Positions 9,193 through 17,906 are shown, numbered from the stretch's first letter. The stretch is DNA of 56,709 bases from Ruminiclostridium sp. (GCA_017395555.1 JAFPUE010000093.1:1-56709), one strand, 5' to 3'. Notes: a model not told the origin generated them from the letters alone. A program made the numbers and translations.

Positions 9193-9702
9193 TTATTTTA
9201 CACCTGTGATAAGGCTGAAAACAAGTGCCAGCAGCAGCGAAATAATACCCATTGAAATTATCTGTCTGAGCTGTTGTTTTCTGTTATAGCCAAACTGCTT
9301 CCAGCCGGCACATCCTTCCGTTTCGGGAAAATAATGCTGAAAAAAATGCGTTTTTGTAAGCAGGATATAGTCAAGACATATTATATCGAACGCTTTCACC
9401 CCATAGCTTATTATCAGAAATCTGAAAAGGTAATTGAGGTATGTGAAATTGTTGTTCATTCCGTCGATGCCGCCGATAACGAATATGGCGCAGAATGCGA
9501 GTATAAGCACGATCAGAATTATCATTCCGAGAACTCGCTTGCCGCTAATCGGCAATGAATCCATCCTCGGTTTAAGCGCTTCCTGTACATCCTGCGGGAA
9601 GTTCTTTGCCAGCAGCTTTGTCGGCATTGTAAGTGTCGCTGACCATATCATAAGGCACAGCAGCACTATTCCAACAAGCGTAAGAACGATCGTGACAATC
9701 AT
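9193..9702 (-). CDS. Four-helix membrane protein of unknown function (family B, copy 1)
   Basis: This 169-residue protein has about four membrane helices and a conserved-looking C-terminal half (YDI..D-type segment, FFQHYFPETEG, then FGYN). The gene at 47808-48305 encodes a clear homolog with the same order (FFPHYYPEVKG, LFGYNWKTH). Both copies lie in operons behind the same type of operator, which hints at a role in the metal-limitation response. The start is one base after the upstream stop. No known function recognised. Confidence 0.75.
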   Translation of the reverse strand: MIVTIVLTLVGIVLLCLMIWSATLTMPTKLLAKNFPQDVQEALKPRMDSLPISGKRVLGMIILIVLILAFCAIFVIGGIDGMNNNFTYLNYLFRFLIISYGVKAFDIICLDYILLTKTHFFQHYFPETEGCAGWKQFGYNRKQQLRQIISMGIISLLLALVFSLITGVK

Positions 9703-9703
9703 A

Positions 9704-10387
9704 TTATCTGTCAGCCTTTCTTATATTCAACTCATATACAACCATTATCGCAAACCAGATGATCATGCTCTCGCTCATAAGTCCGTTTCGGAAAGCGAGG
9801 CTGAACGCCGCGTCGGTAATGAACATACTCACGCCTTTGAGCACAGCGAAGATAAGCAGAACATTTGTAAAAGCGAATGCCCGTGGGAACACGGTCTTTT
9901 TTGTTATCTGCAGCCAGAACCAGTACGCGAAAACAGGCAGCATAAGCGCTTCACTTGCTATCACGACCCACGAAAGAGAGTTATATAGTTCCGTGCATAT
10001 CGTCTGTGCTTCTGCAATATCATGACCGCCGGCGCAAAGCTGACCGAACAGAGCAAGTATCATAATGTAGAAAAGGTGCAGCGCCAGCCACGGTGTAAGT
10101 CCGAATGCGTTGAGGTAATGGTAAATTTTTCTGTGCTTCTCGTCTGTTATGAAATTCTGTACCGAAAACAGCGCGATCCCATAGAGAATAATTCCCGGGA
10201 ATGCGACTGCCATAGCAAGATTCTGCCGCCACATTTCTATATCAGCCGCACCATTGGTGAGCATAACAAATGCGTTTTCCGCGCCGCTCGCATCACCATA
10301 GGCCATCAGCCAGTCGCCGCTTCCGAAACATAGACACCCGAGCATACCGCATACGAGAGCAGCAATCATTTTTCCTTTACTTGTCAT
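9704..10387 (-). CDS. Polytopic membrane protein of unknown function (family A, copy 2)
   Basis: This 227-residue protein with about seven helices matches the 6695 protein in layout: the first helix ends in SGDWLM, followed by a short loop and a MWRQNL segment comparable to MWQLYF in copy 1. It overlaps the upstream reductase gene by 11 bp, so translation is probably coupled. Likely paralog of the proteins at 6695 and 13013; possibly DUF6796. Function unknown. Confidence 0.75.
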   Translation of the reverse strand: MTSKGKMIAALVCGMLGCLCFGSGDWLMAYGDASGAENAFVMLTNGAADIEMWRQNLAMAVAFPGIILYGIALFSVQNFITDEKHRKIYHYLNAFGLTPWLALHLFYIMILALFGQLCAGGHDIAEAQTICTELYNSLSWVVIASEALMLPVFAYWFWLQITKKTVFPRAFAFTNVLLIFAVLKGVSMFITDAAFSLAFRNGLMSESMIIWFAIMVVYELNIRKADR

Positions 10388-11351
10388 AGATACTGTGCAC
10401 CTCGTCCCACGACGGCATAGCGGTTCTCAGCCTGTCCCACACCGGCATCTTAAAGCCTGGAACACGGTCGCGTAGCTTCATGAATTCACGGTCGATGTAC
10501 TCCATTTCCGCGACTGCGTTTCTGCAATGATCGGTCGCTGCAAGATCGCCGATAAAGGTTTTTGCCATTATCCGGAGCGCGATATTTGTAGCAGTCATTT
10601 TGAGCTTGCTGTCGAAGTATTTTTCGTCACCCGCAGGACGTATTTCTATTCCGGCTTTTGCGATAAGATCATACGCCTCTTTTGCCGCGGCGGTTATAGC
10701 GTTAACCTCCTGTTTTGTCGCAGTCCGCAGGTTGCAGCCCCGCTTGTAGCTGAGATAGACTATCGGAAGGATAAACGCGGCGTGACAATACAGCCAGCCC
10801 TCCATATCGTCCATGAAAACAAGCCCGTATTTCGTGCCCATAAATGCGGTCTTGATAACGGCTCTTTCATGCGCGGTAGGCTCGCAATGCAGTCCACCGA
10901 CAACAAGCCTGCTCGCACCCATTCTGACACATATCGTATGGTTGCCCTCGCGGACACCGCCGGTACCCTGAAATCCGAACAGAAGCGTTTTGTCGTCACC
11001 CGCGAGCCTATGGAATTCCCGCTCGGTCTCGGCTGCGCAGAGATTGTTTCCCACAAGCACGAAGATCGGTGCGTTTACCTTTGCGATGACCGGCAAAAGA
11101 GCGGTCTGCTGCTGTCCCTGCATTATCGAGAACACGATGTCATATCTCTCGTTTTCATCGGCTTTTCCGATGATGCGGGGACGGTCTATCGTCCGTTTTT
11201 TCTGCAATTTATGTTTTATCCGAAGTCCGTATTTTTCGAGCATCTTCTTCGTTCTCCCGCGTGCGCAGACAGTCACATCGTTTCCTGCTCTGCACAAAAC
11301 GTGCGTGAGATATGAGCCGATAACTCCGCATCCGTAAACTAAAACTTTCAT
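10377..11351 (-). CDS. Ketopantoate reductase-like (PanE/ApbA family) oxidoreductase
   Basis: This 324-residue protein has an N-terminal Rossmann fold with the NAD(P) loop YGCGVIGSYL at residues 6-15 (MKVLV...), as in 2-dehydropantoate 2-reductases, and a helical C-terminal domain. The start chosen is the ATG at 11351. A ribosome site (AAAGGAG) lies unusually far upstream with a GCACCC-TTC-GGGTGC hairpin between it and the ATG, which could bring the two together. Family members reduce 2-oxo acids, but the context (methyltransferases, hydrolases) argues for another substrate than ketopantoate, so no panE symbol is given. Confidence 0.75.
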   Translation of the reverse strand: MKVLVYGCGVIGSYLTHVLCRAGNDVTVCARGRTKKMLEKYGLRIKHKLQKKRTIDRPRIIGKADENERYDIVFSIMQGQQQTALLPVIAKVNAPIFVLVGNNLCAAETEREFHRLAGDDKTLLFGFQGTGGVREGNHTICVRMGASRLVVGGLHCEPTAHERAVIKTAFMGTKYGLVFMDDMEGWLYCHAAFILPIVYLSYKRGCNLRTATKQEVNAITAAAKEAYDLIAKAGIEIRPAGDEKYFDSKLKMTATNIALRIMAKTFIGDLAATDHCRNAVAEMEYIDREFMKLRDRVPGFKMPVWDRLRTAMPSWDEVHSIYDK

Positions 11352-11354
11352 ATT

Positions 11355-11470
11355 ATAAACCGCACCCGAAGGGTGCAACTCCTTTCACTTTGATGCGGTT
11401 TTGCGCAGCAAAACACGTTCGCTCCGGACGGGAGCAGCAAAGTGATAGTTTGAAAATTTATTTTCAAACT
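11355..11470 (-). other. Hairpin-rich intergenic segment
   Basis: The 123-bp gap between the methyltransferase and the reductase holds several inverted repeats on the minus strand: AGTTTGAAAA/TTTTCAAACT, an outer pair TCACTTTG/CAAAGTGA enclosing GCTCC/GGAGC and GTTTTGC/GCAAAAC, and then GCACCC/GGGTGC. No run of T follows any of them, so a simple terminator is not supported. It could be a processing or stability element within the operon, or a small interspersed repeat. Confidence 0.5.
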
Positions 11471-11474
11471 TAAC

Positions 11475-12137
11475 TCACTTCCTGATCGCTTTGAAATACA
11501 CCATAGAGCCTCTGATGTGCCAGTTTGTGACCTCGTAAGCTCGTTCGAGACGCTTCATCAGCTCGCCCGATGTATCGAACGGCGGAGTGAACCAACCCTT
11601 TTTCGCGAGCACATTTTTCACAAGAGCGTCGGTAACTTTCGAGCGCCCTCTGATATAGAAACAAGCTACAAGCTTTCCGCCTTTTTTCAGCACACGTGTC
11701 ATTTCCGAGAATGCCCTGTTCTTATCGGGAAATGCGTGAAATCCGTTCATCGAAAGCAGAACATCAAACTCACCGTCCTCGAACGGGAGCGCGCCGACAT
11801 CACCCTGAACGAGCGTCACATTCCCGATGTCGTTCGCCAGAAAACGGGTCCTCGCCTGAACAAGCATATCCTCGGAATAATCGAGGCAGGTTATGTCAGC
11901 TTTTGTCATCCGTTTGTATTTTTCACAGGTGAACACGCCCGTCCCGACCGGAACATCGAGCAGTTTTCCGCGGAATTTGTCGGGAATGTATTTTAGCAGC
12001 TCCTCCGCAATTTTATTATCATCAACATCCTGCCAGAACAGCTTCATATACAGCTTTGCGAATATATTTTTTCGCGTCAGAATGTCATCATAGATGTTCT
12101 TCGACGCCTTGTAGGAATCCTTTATCCTGTCACTCAT
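11475..12137 (-). CDS. Class I SAM-dependent methyltransferase
   Basis: This 220-residue protein starts at MSDRIKDS, which has GGAGAG six bases upstream; an ATG 21 bp earlier overlaps the previous stop and is an alternative. Motif I is LLDVPVGTG, followed by CLDYSEDMLVQAR (motif II), an acidic GDVGALPF segment and VLKKGGKL (post-III), all in the right order for a UbiE/Methyltransf_11-type enzyme. It is second in the operon starting at 12793. The substrate is unknown. Confidence 0.85.
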   Translation of the reverse strand: MSDRIKDSYKASKNIYDDILTRKNIFAKLYMKLFWQDVDDNKIAEELLKYIPDKFRGKLLDVPVGTGVFTCEKYKRMTKADITCLDYSEDMLVQARTRFLANDIGNVTLVQGDVGALPFEDGEFDVLLSMNGFHAFPDKNRAFSEMTRVLKKGGKLVACFYIRGRSKVTDALVKNVLAKKGWFTPPFDTSGELMKRLERAYEVTNWHIRGSMVYFKAIRK

Positions 12138-12154
12138 CGGTTTCTCTCCATATC

Positions 12155-12793
12155 TCATTTTCTTGCAACACAGTGAAGTCTGAAGAACCCGCGTTTTTCT
12201 CCGGTTTCAAGTTTAAGTCCCGCTTTACGGCAAAGCTCCCGCACTTCATCGACTCCGTAAACATGAACATCTCCGTGTCCGATCAGATTAATGATCGGGA
12301 GCTCGATATAATTGAAGAACCAGCGCCCGAGCGCCGTTTTTGCAGTCATATCACGCAGTATCAGTCTTCCGCCGGGACGAAGAACGCGGTACAAGCTGTT
12401 GAAGAAATTCTGCACATTCGGGTAATGATGAAAGCTCTGACAGCAGATCACAACATCGAATGACTGATCGGCGAAAGGAAGATTTTCGCAGTCTCCGACT
12501 ACCAGCTCCACACCTTCCATATTCTTTGACTTTGCGACTTCGATCATTTCGGGCGTGAGATCAATGCCGATATAGTGCTTTTCCGGATATTTTTCGTGCA
12601 GCAGCGTAAGCATCGGCGCCGGTCCGCAGCCACAGTCGAGAAGATCGGTGAAGGGCTCCTTTTCAAGCTCTTTAAGCACATCGGGGTAATCCTTTTTGCA
12701 CATTTTGTAAACGCCGCCCTTATCTGTCTCATAGACTTTTGCGGCTTTTGCGAACTCCTTTTTCGAAAGCTGCTTATATTCTGTATCTGTCAT
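12155..12793 (-). CDS. Class I SAM-dependent methyltransferase
   Basis: This 212-residue protein has motif I LLDCGCGPAP, motif II GIDLTPEMIEVAK, the acidic GDCENLPF segment and VLRPGGRLIL, typical of Methyltransf_11. It is the first gene of the minus-strand run behind the operator at 12858, with an AAAGG site before ATG. Two different methyltransferases in a row, then a reductase and two hydrolases, look like tailoring enzymes for one small molecule; that is inference. Confidence 0.87.
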   Translation of the reverse strand: MTDTEYKQLSKKEFAKAAKVYETDKGGVYKMCKKDYPDVLKELEKEPFTDLLDCGCGPAPMLTLLHEKYPEKHYIGIDLTPEMIEVAKSKNMEGVELVVGDCENLPFADQSFDVVICCQSFHHYPNVQNFFNSLYRVLRPGGRLILRDMTAKTALGRWFFNYIELPIINLIGHGDVHVYGVDEVRELCRKAGLKLETGEKRGFFRLHCVARK

Positions 12794-12857
12794 TTGTCTT
12801 ACCTTTCTTTGTGTTGCCGGATAGGATCAAGAGGATCCGGAAATAAAAGCAAACTCA

Positions 12858-12908
12858 GTAAGCGCCTGCTAACCTCATTATATTATCACATTTAATAAGA
12901 AATGTCAA
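12858..12908 (-). promoter_or_regulatory. Promoter with DtxR-type operator for the methyltransferase operon
   Basis: On the minus strand TTGACA (12908-12903), a 17-bp spacer and TAATAT (12885-12880) are followed by the operator GTTAGCAGGCGCTTAC at 12873-12858, with two deviations from the palindrome. The -35 box is only 23 bp from the -35 of the divergent promoter. Confidence 0.8.
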
Positions 12909-12931
12909 TACTTTTTTTAGCAATAAAATGC

Positions 12932-12982
12932 TTGACAGATCGAATTAAAAGTGATATAATAATTCAGTTAGCGGGCGCTAAT
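12932..12982 (+). promoter_or_regulatory. Promoter with DtxR-type operator for the 13013 gene
   Basis: A consensus promoter TTGACA (12932-12937), 17 bp, TATAAT (12955-12960) is followed by GTTAGCGGGCGCTAAT at 12967-12982, a near-perfect operator copy overlapping the expected start of transcription. Confidence 0.85.
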
Positions 12983-13012
12983 TATTGCGTTACACGAAAG
13001 CAGGTCACGGTC

Positions 13013-13738
13013 ATGACAACATACAACGACATCGGAATAAGCGGAGTTCCCGACCGGAAGCGAATACGGAAGCTGTTTATTATAGGCTTGCTTGCAGGGA
13101 TAACCGTGTTTATCGGGGATTTTATTCTTGGATTCCGCACAGGAGACGAGAATCTGACCGGGCTTGAACAGAAGCTGTCGTCATATCTGTCGATGAGCGA
13201 TACCGAGATATTTATATCTGCGTTTCTCGGATTTATCGGAATACCGCTCGAAGGATTGTGCTATTTCGGGATTTACAGGCTTATAGCGCCGAATTCGATC
13301 AAATGGGCTCACGTTTACCGTTCGGGCGTGATCGGTTATCTGATATTTGGGGCGTGCGGTGTACATGTTCCGTGCCTTACCTGTGTTTACTTCTATAAAT
13401 ACTCAGTCGCGGTAAGCCCGGCTACCGCATTTGATGATGCGATAAAATTCGGGATGTACTTTCTGCTTCCCGGAATGATCGCGTTTCTTATATTTTTCAT
13501 CGTGCAGTCTGCCGCGCACATCTTTGCTTTCGCCAAAGGGCTTACGCCGTACCCGAAATGGTGCTGGATATTCTGCATGCCTGTGGGAATGGCTGTGACG
13601 ATGCTGCTGAAATTTGCAGGTAACAACGCTCTTGCAAGCGCGCTTACCGCGGCGTGGATAAGCATAGGAAATATATGGATGTTCGGCGGATTGCTTGTGA
13701 TGATGAGAAAAACGAAAGCAACATTGCAGAAGAAGTAA
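13013..13738 (+). CDS. Polytopic membrane protein of unknown function (family A, copy 3)
   Basis: This 241-residue protein is mostly membrane helices; the first ends in IGDFILGF, as in the GD signature of the two related proteins at 6695 and 9704. The ATG at 13013 was chosen because the longer frame would begin upstream of the promoter. It is a single-gene unit behind its own promoter and operator, divergent from the methyltransferase operon. Function unknown; its control suggests it is made under metal limitation. Confidence 0.75.
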   Translation: MTTYNDIGISGVPDRKRIRKLFIIGLLAGITVFIGDFILGFRTGDENLTGLEQKLSSYLSMSDTEIFISAFLGFIGIPLEGLCYFGIYRLIAPNSIKWAHVYRSGVIGYLIFGACGVHVPCLTCVYFYKYSVAVSPATAFDDAIKFGMYFLLPGMIAFLIFFIVQSAAHIFAFAKGLTPYPKWCWIFCMPVGMAVTMLLKFAGNNALASALTAAWISIGNIWMFGGLLVMMRKTKATLQKK

Positions 13739-13834
13739 TAACCCAAAACGAGCGTTTTCATGTGAATATATACAACGAGGTTACTTTGTGCTAACTGCAA
13801 TTTTATCAAAACTCACAATTTAAAAAATGTACTA

Positions 13835-13890
13835 TTGACAACGACATTGATTTGTGATATATTGTTTTCGTTAAATTAGCGCACGCTAAC
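13835..13890 (+). promoter_or_regulatory. Promoter with DtxR-type operator for the FTR1-P19 operon
   Basis: TTGACA (13835-13840), a 17-bp spacer and TATATT (13858-13863) are followed by the operator ATTAGCGCACGCTAAC at 13875-13890. Two further sites lie downstream: a weak copy GTTACCTGTCGCTAAT at 13968-13983 and a better one at 14034-14049 inside the start of the FTR1 gene. Confidence 0.85.
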
Positions 13891-14019
13891 CGTTTAGCGC
13901 ATTTAAGTTGTTTGACGCCAACCAAGATGTCTGATTGCTTTTATACAGCGGCTTGACATTACACAAAGTTACCTGTCGCTAATTATTTGGAACATAAAAG
14001 GAGAATTCACAGAAAGAAT

Positions 14020-15687
14020 ATGTATAGCACAAGGTTAGCCTCCGCTAAGCGTTTTGCAGCTGTATTAGCTGTTTTCATAGCATTTATGGCATTTTCGGGA
14101 TTTCTGTGCATCAAAGCGGGAGCCGAGAATATAACATACATATCGACTTGGGAAGAATACAAGGCCGCGAACAATATCACTGACAGAACATGGAACACTG
14201 TGGCCGGGGCTATCGACGACTGCATCGAAGCTTCGATCAAGCTGTATAAAGCCGGTGATAAGGATGCTGCATACACTCCTGCTCTTAACATCTACAATTA
14301 CTACTATGAGACCTCCGGCTTTGAACGTTATGTGAACGGCTACTCCGGTTCGGAAGTAAGTAAGGCAGAGCTGCAGTTCAAAACCGCGCGAAAGGCTGTT
14401 AAAAAGGATCTTGGTGTTGAAACTGTAGTTGCGGAGTTTGTAAAGCTGAGTGAGATACTGCACATTCAGGCAAATCACCTTGACGGTCTCGGGGATTTCG
14501 GTGAAAGCGCTTTTGATTCAGACGGTACCCGCAAGACAACAAGCACATCGGTTACCGTTGCCCCCTCTGAGGAAACTTCTGATAATACTGAAAATACTGC
14601 GGAAACAGTCGTGACTGAACAACAGTCCTCTGTAGTAAGCGGAGCCGCAACATTCGGTGCTTGTTTTGTAATAATACTTCGCGAAGGGCTTGAAGCGATA
14701 CTTGTCGTAGGTGCGATAATCGCTTATCTCGTAAAGAGCGGCAACAGAAGCAAATTGAAACACGTTTATTTCGGATGCGTTGCTGCTATTGCAGCGAGCT
14801 TCCTCTGCGCATGGCTGTTAAGTCTGTGGAAGCTTGCAAACACCGCAAATCAGGAAGTCATCGAAGGCGTTACCGCTCTTATCGCCGTAGTTGTTCTGTT
14901 CTATGTAAGCAACTGGATGATCTCCAAAGCAGAAGCTGATACATGGAACAAATACATAGACGGTCAGATAAAAACATCTGCCGAAACAGGAAGTGTTTTC
15001 ACTCTTGCGTTCACAGCCTTCCTTGCGGTATTCCGTGAGGGCGCAGAGGTCATACTGTTCTATCAGCAGTATCTCAGCGATCCGACTGAAACAGGATATG
15101 TCTGGGGCGGTTTCGGAGCCGGCTGTGTAGTGCTCGTGGTTGTATTCATCGCTATACGCTTCTTCAGCGTAAAGCTCCCGATACGTCCGTTCTTCCTCGG
15201 AACGAGCATTCTGATGTTCATAATGTCGGTATCGTTCCTCGGCGCAGGCATAAAGGAGCTCATTGAAGGCGACGTGATAGATATGACCTCCCCCGAGTGG
15301 TTACAGGCGATAATACCTTACAACGATGTACTTCAGGTGCTCGGAATTTATCCCGTTTATGAAACTCTGATACCGCAGCTTATACTTATTCTGATAACAT
15401 TCCTCATCTTTGTGATGATGAAATGGGACAGAAACAACCGCAAGGAAGCCGGTATAGTTGCAATTGTTTTCGGCGGACTCGGAATACACAAGTTCTATAT
15501 AGGCAAATATGGTCAGGGCATTCTCTATGCTGTTTTCTGCTGGACATTCATTCCGTTTTTCCTCGGTATAGCGGACGGTATCCATTATCTCACCGAGACC
15601 GATGAACAGTTTACCGCGGAGCTTGCTCCAAAGCCGAAAAAGACAAAAGCCGCAAAGAAGACCAAACCTGCGGCTGTAAAGAATTAA
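14020..15687 (+). CDS. FTR1-family iron permease with N-terminal extracellular domain and C-terminal TM2 domain
   Basis: This 555-residue protein starts at the ATG at 14020; an in-frame TTG at 13987 is less likely. A signal peptide ends near AGAE (residue 36). An extracytoplasmic helical domain follows to about 165, then a Ser/Thr-rich linker. The FTR1 membrane core holds the two iron-binding motifs REGLE (221-225) and REGAE (339-343). A second domain at about 476-525 has the glycine-rich FGGLGIHKFYIGK pattern of TM2 proteins, then a Lys/Ala-rich tail. FTR1 permeases import iron; with P19, DUF2318 and FtsX/ATPase genes next to it this is the C. jejuni p19-type system. The TM2 fusion is unusual. 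Confidence 0.95.
   Translation: MYSTRLASAKRFAAVLAVFIAFMAFSGFLCIKAGAENITYISTWEEYKAANNITDRTWNTVAGAIDDCIEASIKLYKAGDKDAAYTPALNIYNYYYETSGFERYVNGYSGSEVSKAELQFKTARKAVKKDLGVETVVAEFVKLSEILHIQANHLDGLGDFGESAFDSDGTRKTTSTSVTVAPSEETSDNTENTAETVVTEQQSSVVSGAATFGACFVIILREGLEAILVVGAIIAYLVKSGNRSKLKHVYFGCVAAIAASFLCAWLLSLWKLANTANQEVIEGVTALIAVVVLFYVSNWMISKAEADTWNKYIDGQIKTSAETGSVFTLAFTAFLAVFREGAEVILFYQQYLSDPTETGYVWGGFGAGCVVLVVVFIAIRFFSVKLPIRPFFLGTSILMFIMSVSFLGAGIKELIEGDVIDMTSPEWLQAIIPYNDVLQVLGIYPVYETLIPQLILILITFLIFVMMKWDRNNRKEAGIVAIVFGGLGIHKFYIGKYGQGILYAVFCWTFIPFFLGIADGIHYLTETDEQFTAELAPKPKKTKAAKKTKPAAVKN
14034..14049. promoter_or_regulatory. Operator copy inside the FTR1 coding start
   Basis: GTTAGCCTCCGCTAAG lies within codons 5-10 of the FTR1 gene. 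It keeps both TTAGC and CGCTAA half-sites with the right spacing. It could act as a second repressor site or block elongation, as intragenic operators do; function unproven. Confidence 0.5.
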
Positions 15688-15763
15688 GGTTTCAATAATG
15701 CAGTTCAACTGCTTTTGGAAATAAACGGTCAATACCGCAAATCAATAAAATTTGGAGGTTTTT

Positions 15764-16456
15764 ATGAAAAACACAAGAAAAGCTGCTCTCGCAGCAGTGA
15801 TCTCCGTTGCAGCTCTTGCTCTCGCAGGCTGCGGCAACAACAATCAGCCCGCTGCTATAACAGCGGCTCAGAACACAACAACAGCAGCTCAGGCGACAAC
15901 AACAGAGGCTGCCGCAACAACTGCAAAAGCTGCGGAGGCCGAAGTCAAGACTGATCCTGCTGCGGATGCGGGCGAGGACGCAGGATTTACCGAGTATCCG
16001 ATCTTTGAGGACGAAGAAGTTGGTTTCCTTAATGTGTCGGCTGTTTACTTCCAGCCTGTTCCGATGTCCGGTGGAAATGGCAACACAGAGGATTTCAACA
16101 TTCATCTTGAAGCCGATGTTTCCGCACTTGAGAACAAGTTAGGCTTCGGTGTCGGCGACTGGGTACCGTACCTCACGGTAGACTACGAGGTAACAGGCTC
16201 TGACGGAAATGTAGCCGCATCCGGTACATTCATGGAAATGAGCGCTTCTGACGGTCCGCACTACGGAGCAAACGTAAAGCTCCCGAATGCCGATACATAC
16301 AAGCTGAAGTTCACGATCCACAGCCCCGAGGAAAACGGATACCTTCTCCATACAGATGCTGAGACAGGCCCCGGCGGCTCATTTGACGACTACTTCGGAA
16401 ACGGCAACCTGATCGTTGAACACGAGGGTTGGGAGTACATTCCGCAGGAGTGGTAA
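15764..16456 (+). CDS. P19/Tpd-type iron-binding lipoprotein
   Basis: This 230-residue protein starts at the ATG after GGAGGT. The signal sequence ends in the lipobox LAGC (Cys23), so it is anchored outside the membrane. A low-complexity Ala/Thr/Gln linker (~residues 24-70) precedes the P19 domain, which shows NVSAVYFQPVPMSGG, the HLEADVSAL strand, MEMSASDGPHYGANV and LHTDAETGPGG. These contain the Met, His and Glu residues that bind copper and iron in P19/Tp34 proteins. It is thought to deliver iron to FTR1; the gene is 76 bp downstream. Confidence 0.93.
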   Translation: MKNTRKAALAAVISVAALALAGCGNNNQPAAITAAQNTTTAAQATTTEAAATTAKAAEAEVKTDPAADAGEDAGFTEYPIFEDEEVGFLNVSAVYFQPVPMSGGNGNTEDFNIHLEADVSALENKLGFGVGDWVPYLTVDYEVTGSDGNVAASGTFMEMSASDGPHYGANVKLPNADTYKLKFTIHSPEENGYLLHTDAETGPGGSFDDYFGNGNLIVEHEGWEYIPQEW

Positions 16457-16469
16457 TACCGGTTTAAGC

Positions 16470-16606
16470 AAAGAATAACGGCTGCGAGGCAGGAGCCCGA
16501 CGGTTTATCGGATTAACATACGGATCCGGGGGCGCCGTTGCGCTATTCTTTTCTTCATTACGATCGCGCTATGCTGAAAAATCGCATAGCGCTTTCGCGC
16601 GTTTTT
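16470..16606 (+). promoter_or_regulatory. Intercistronic hairpins, possible attenuator
   Basis: The 187-bp gap after the P19 gene holds an outer pair (AAAGAATA...TATTCTTT with ACGGC/GCCGT inside) and then a perfect 9-bp hairpin GCGCTATGC/GCATAGCGC at 16566-16592 followed by TTTCGCGCGTTTTT. The second looks like a weak terminator, which could raise the amount of FTR1 and P19 relative to the downstream genes. Confidence 0.5.
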
Positions 16607-16643
16607 ACAGGCTTAAAAAATCATACTTTTGGGAGGGTCCTCC

Positions 16644-17900
16644 TTGCTTAAATACATAATTTCGACAATTGAGTTGCTTATTACGGCGGCTGTAAATATA
16701 GCGCTGATTCTGGCGTACATAAAAATCTCATACACAAGCAAAGCGAAAATTGCTGTTTATATAGGACTCGGAGCCGGAGCTGTCAGCGCGGGAGTCATGG
16801 GCTGCCTCAAAAACTTCACAAAGCTGGTAGATACGATGCTGTGCAATTTCTTTATCTTCGGCATATCACTCGCTATGCTCGTTATTTTCTTTGTTTTCGC
16901 GGCACTTCGGAAAAAGCTCCCACGGGTCGGCGCGGCGGTATCGCTTTGTGCGCTGACGACGGTTCTTGTTGGAATAATGCTTTATGCGCTCCCTGACTAT
17001 TTCGGATATCCGATAACAATCTGGCTTAACGAAAACTCAGTTTTCTCGACTAATGTTCTGTTCAAGAACATCGGAGCGATAATTGGTTTCCTGTTGATAC
17101 TTCTTACATGTGCTGCAATAAACCGTGGCGCAGTAAGACTTCCGAAAGCGGCAGTGTTTGTCATTATGACTCTCGTACTTGTCACAAATGCGGCAAGGCA
17201 GATAACGGTCATAATAAACGTACTTATATCAAAGCGCTGGATAAAGTCAAATTCGTTTCTGTTCGGCATCGTAAAATTCTCGACAAACCATTCCGATGTA
17301 TTCATATATGTTTCAATGGTCATTACGCTGCTGATCCCTATCATTCTGCTGATCCGCAGCGCAAGGTCAAACGAGCCGTATGACAATCCCGCGCAGAAAC
17401 GTAAGATAAAGAAAAAACGAATTCTGATACGGCGCTGGTCGGCGACAGTAGTATCGTGTCTCGCTGTATCTGTGCTGAGTATGACAGTCGTAAAAGCTTA
17501 TGTCAACAAACCGGTGGAGCTTTCTCCTGTCGAAAAAGCTCCTGAGATCGATGGAAATATCTGCGTATCTTTTGAAATGGTTGATGACGGGCATCTTCAT
17601 CGCTTTGCCTATTATACCGAAAGTGGGAAGGAAATACGTTTCATAGTCATTAAGAAGCCGAATTCATCATCTTACGGCGTAGGGCTTGATGCGTGCGATA
17701 TTTGCGGCGAAACAGGCTACTACGAAAAAGACGGTCAGGTAGTATGCAAACTGTGTGATGTCGTAATGAACATCAACACTATCGGATTCAAGGGCGGCTG
17801 TAACCCGATAGTCATTGATTACAGAATAGAGAACGGACAGATACTTGTTCCTATAGCGGGACTTCTCGAACACGAGAGTGAGTTCAAAGGAAGGATGTGA
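16644..17900 (+). CDS. DUF2318 membrane protein (Fe-S-containing-like)
   Basis: About 418 residues. The start chosen is the TTG at 16644, seven bases after GGGAGGG; an earlier TTG at 16629 is possible. Eight or so membrane helices fill residues 1-245, and the C-terminal ~125 residues form the DUF2318 domain, with HLHRFAYY, the motif CDICGETGYYEKDGQVVCKLC (CxxC twice) and GGCNPI. This family accompanies FTR1/P19 in Campylobacter, Bifidobacterium and others, where it is proposed to move electrons or metal across the membrane for ferric iron handling. The cysteine pairs are intact. Confidence 0.88.
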   Translation: MLKYIISTIELLITAAVNIALILAYIKISYTSKAKIAVYIGLGAGAVSAGVMGCLKNFTKLVDTMLCNFFIFGISLAMLVIFFVFAALRKKLPRVGAAVSLCALTTVLVGIMLYALPDYFGYPITIWLNENSVFSTNVLFKNIGAIIGFLLILLTCAAINRGAVRLPKAAVFVIMTLVLVTNAARQITVIINVLISKRWIKSNSFLFGIVKFSTNHSDVFIYVSMVITLLIPIILLIRSARSNEPYDNPAQKRKIKKKRILIRRWSATVVSCLAVSVLSMTVVKAYVNKPVELSPVEKAPEIDGNICVSFEMVDDGHLHRFAYYTESGKEIRFIVIKKPNSSSYGVGLDACDICGETGYYEKDGQVVCKLCDVVMNINTIGFKGGCNPIVIDYRIENGQILVPIAGLLEHESEFKGRM

Positions 17901-17906
17901 CGAGCC

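Noticed and set aside
10377-11351. Calling the reductase panE
   Set aside because: The Rossmann motif fits the family, but the operon has nothing to do with pantothenate and the family is broad.
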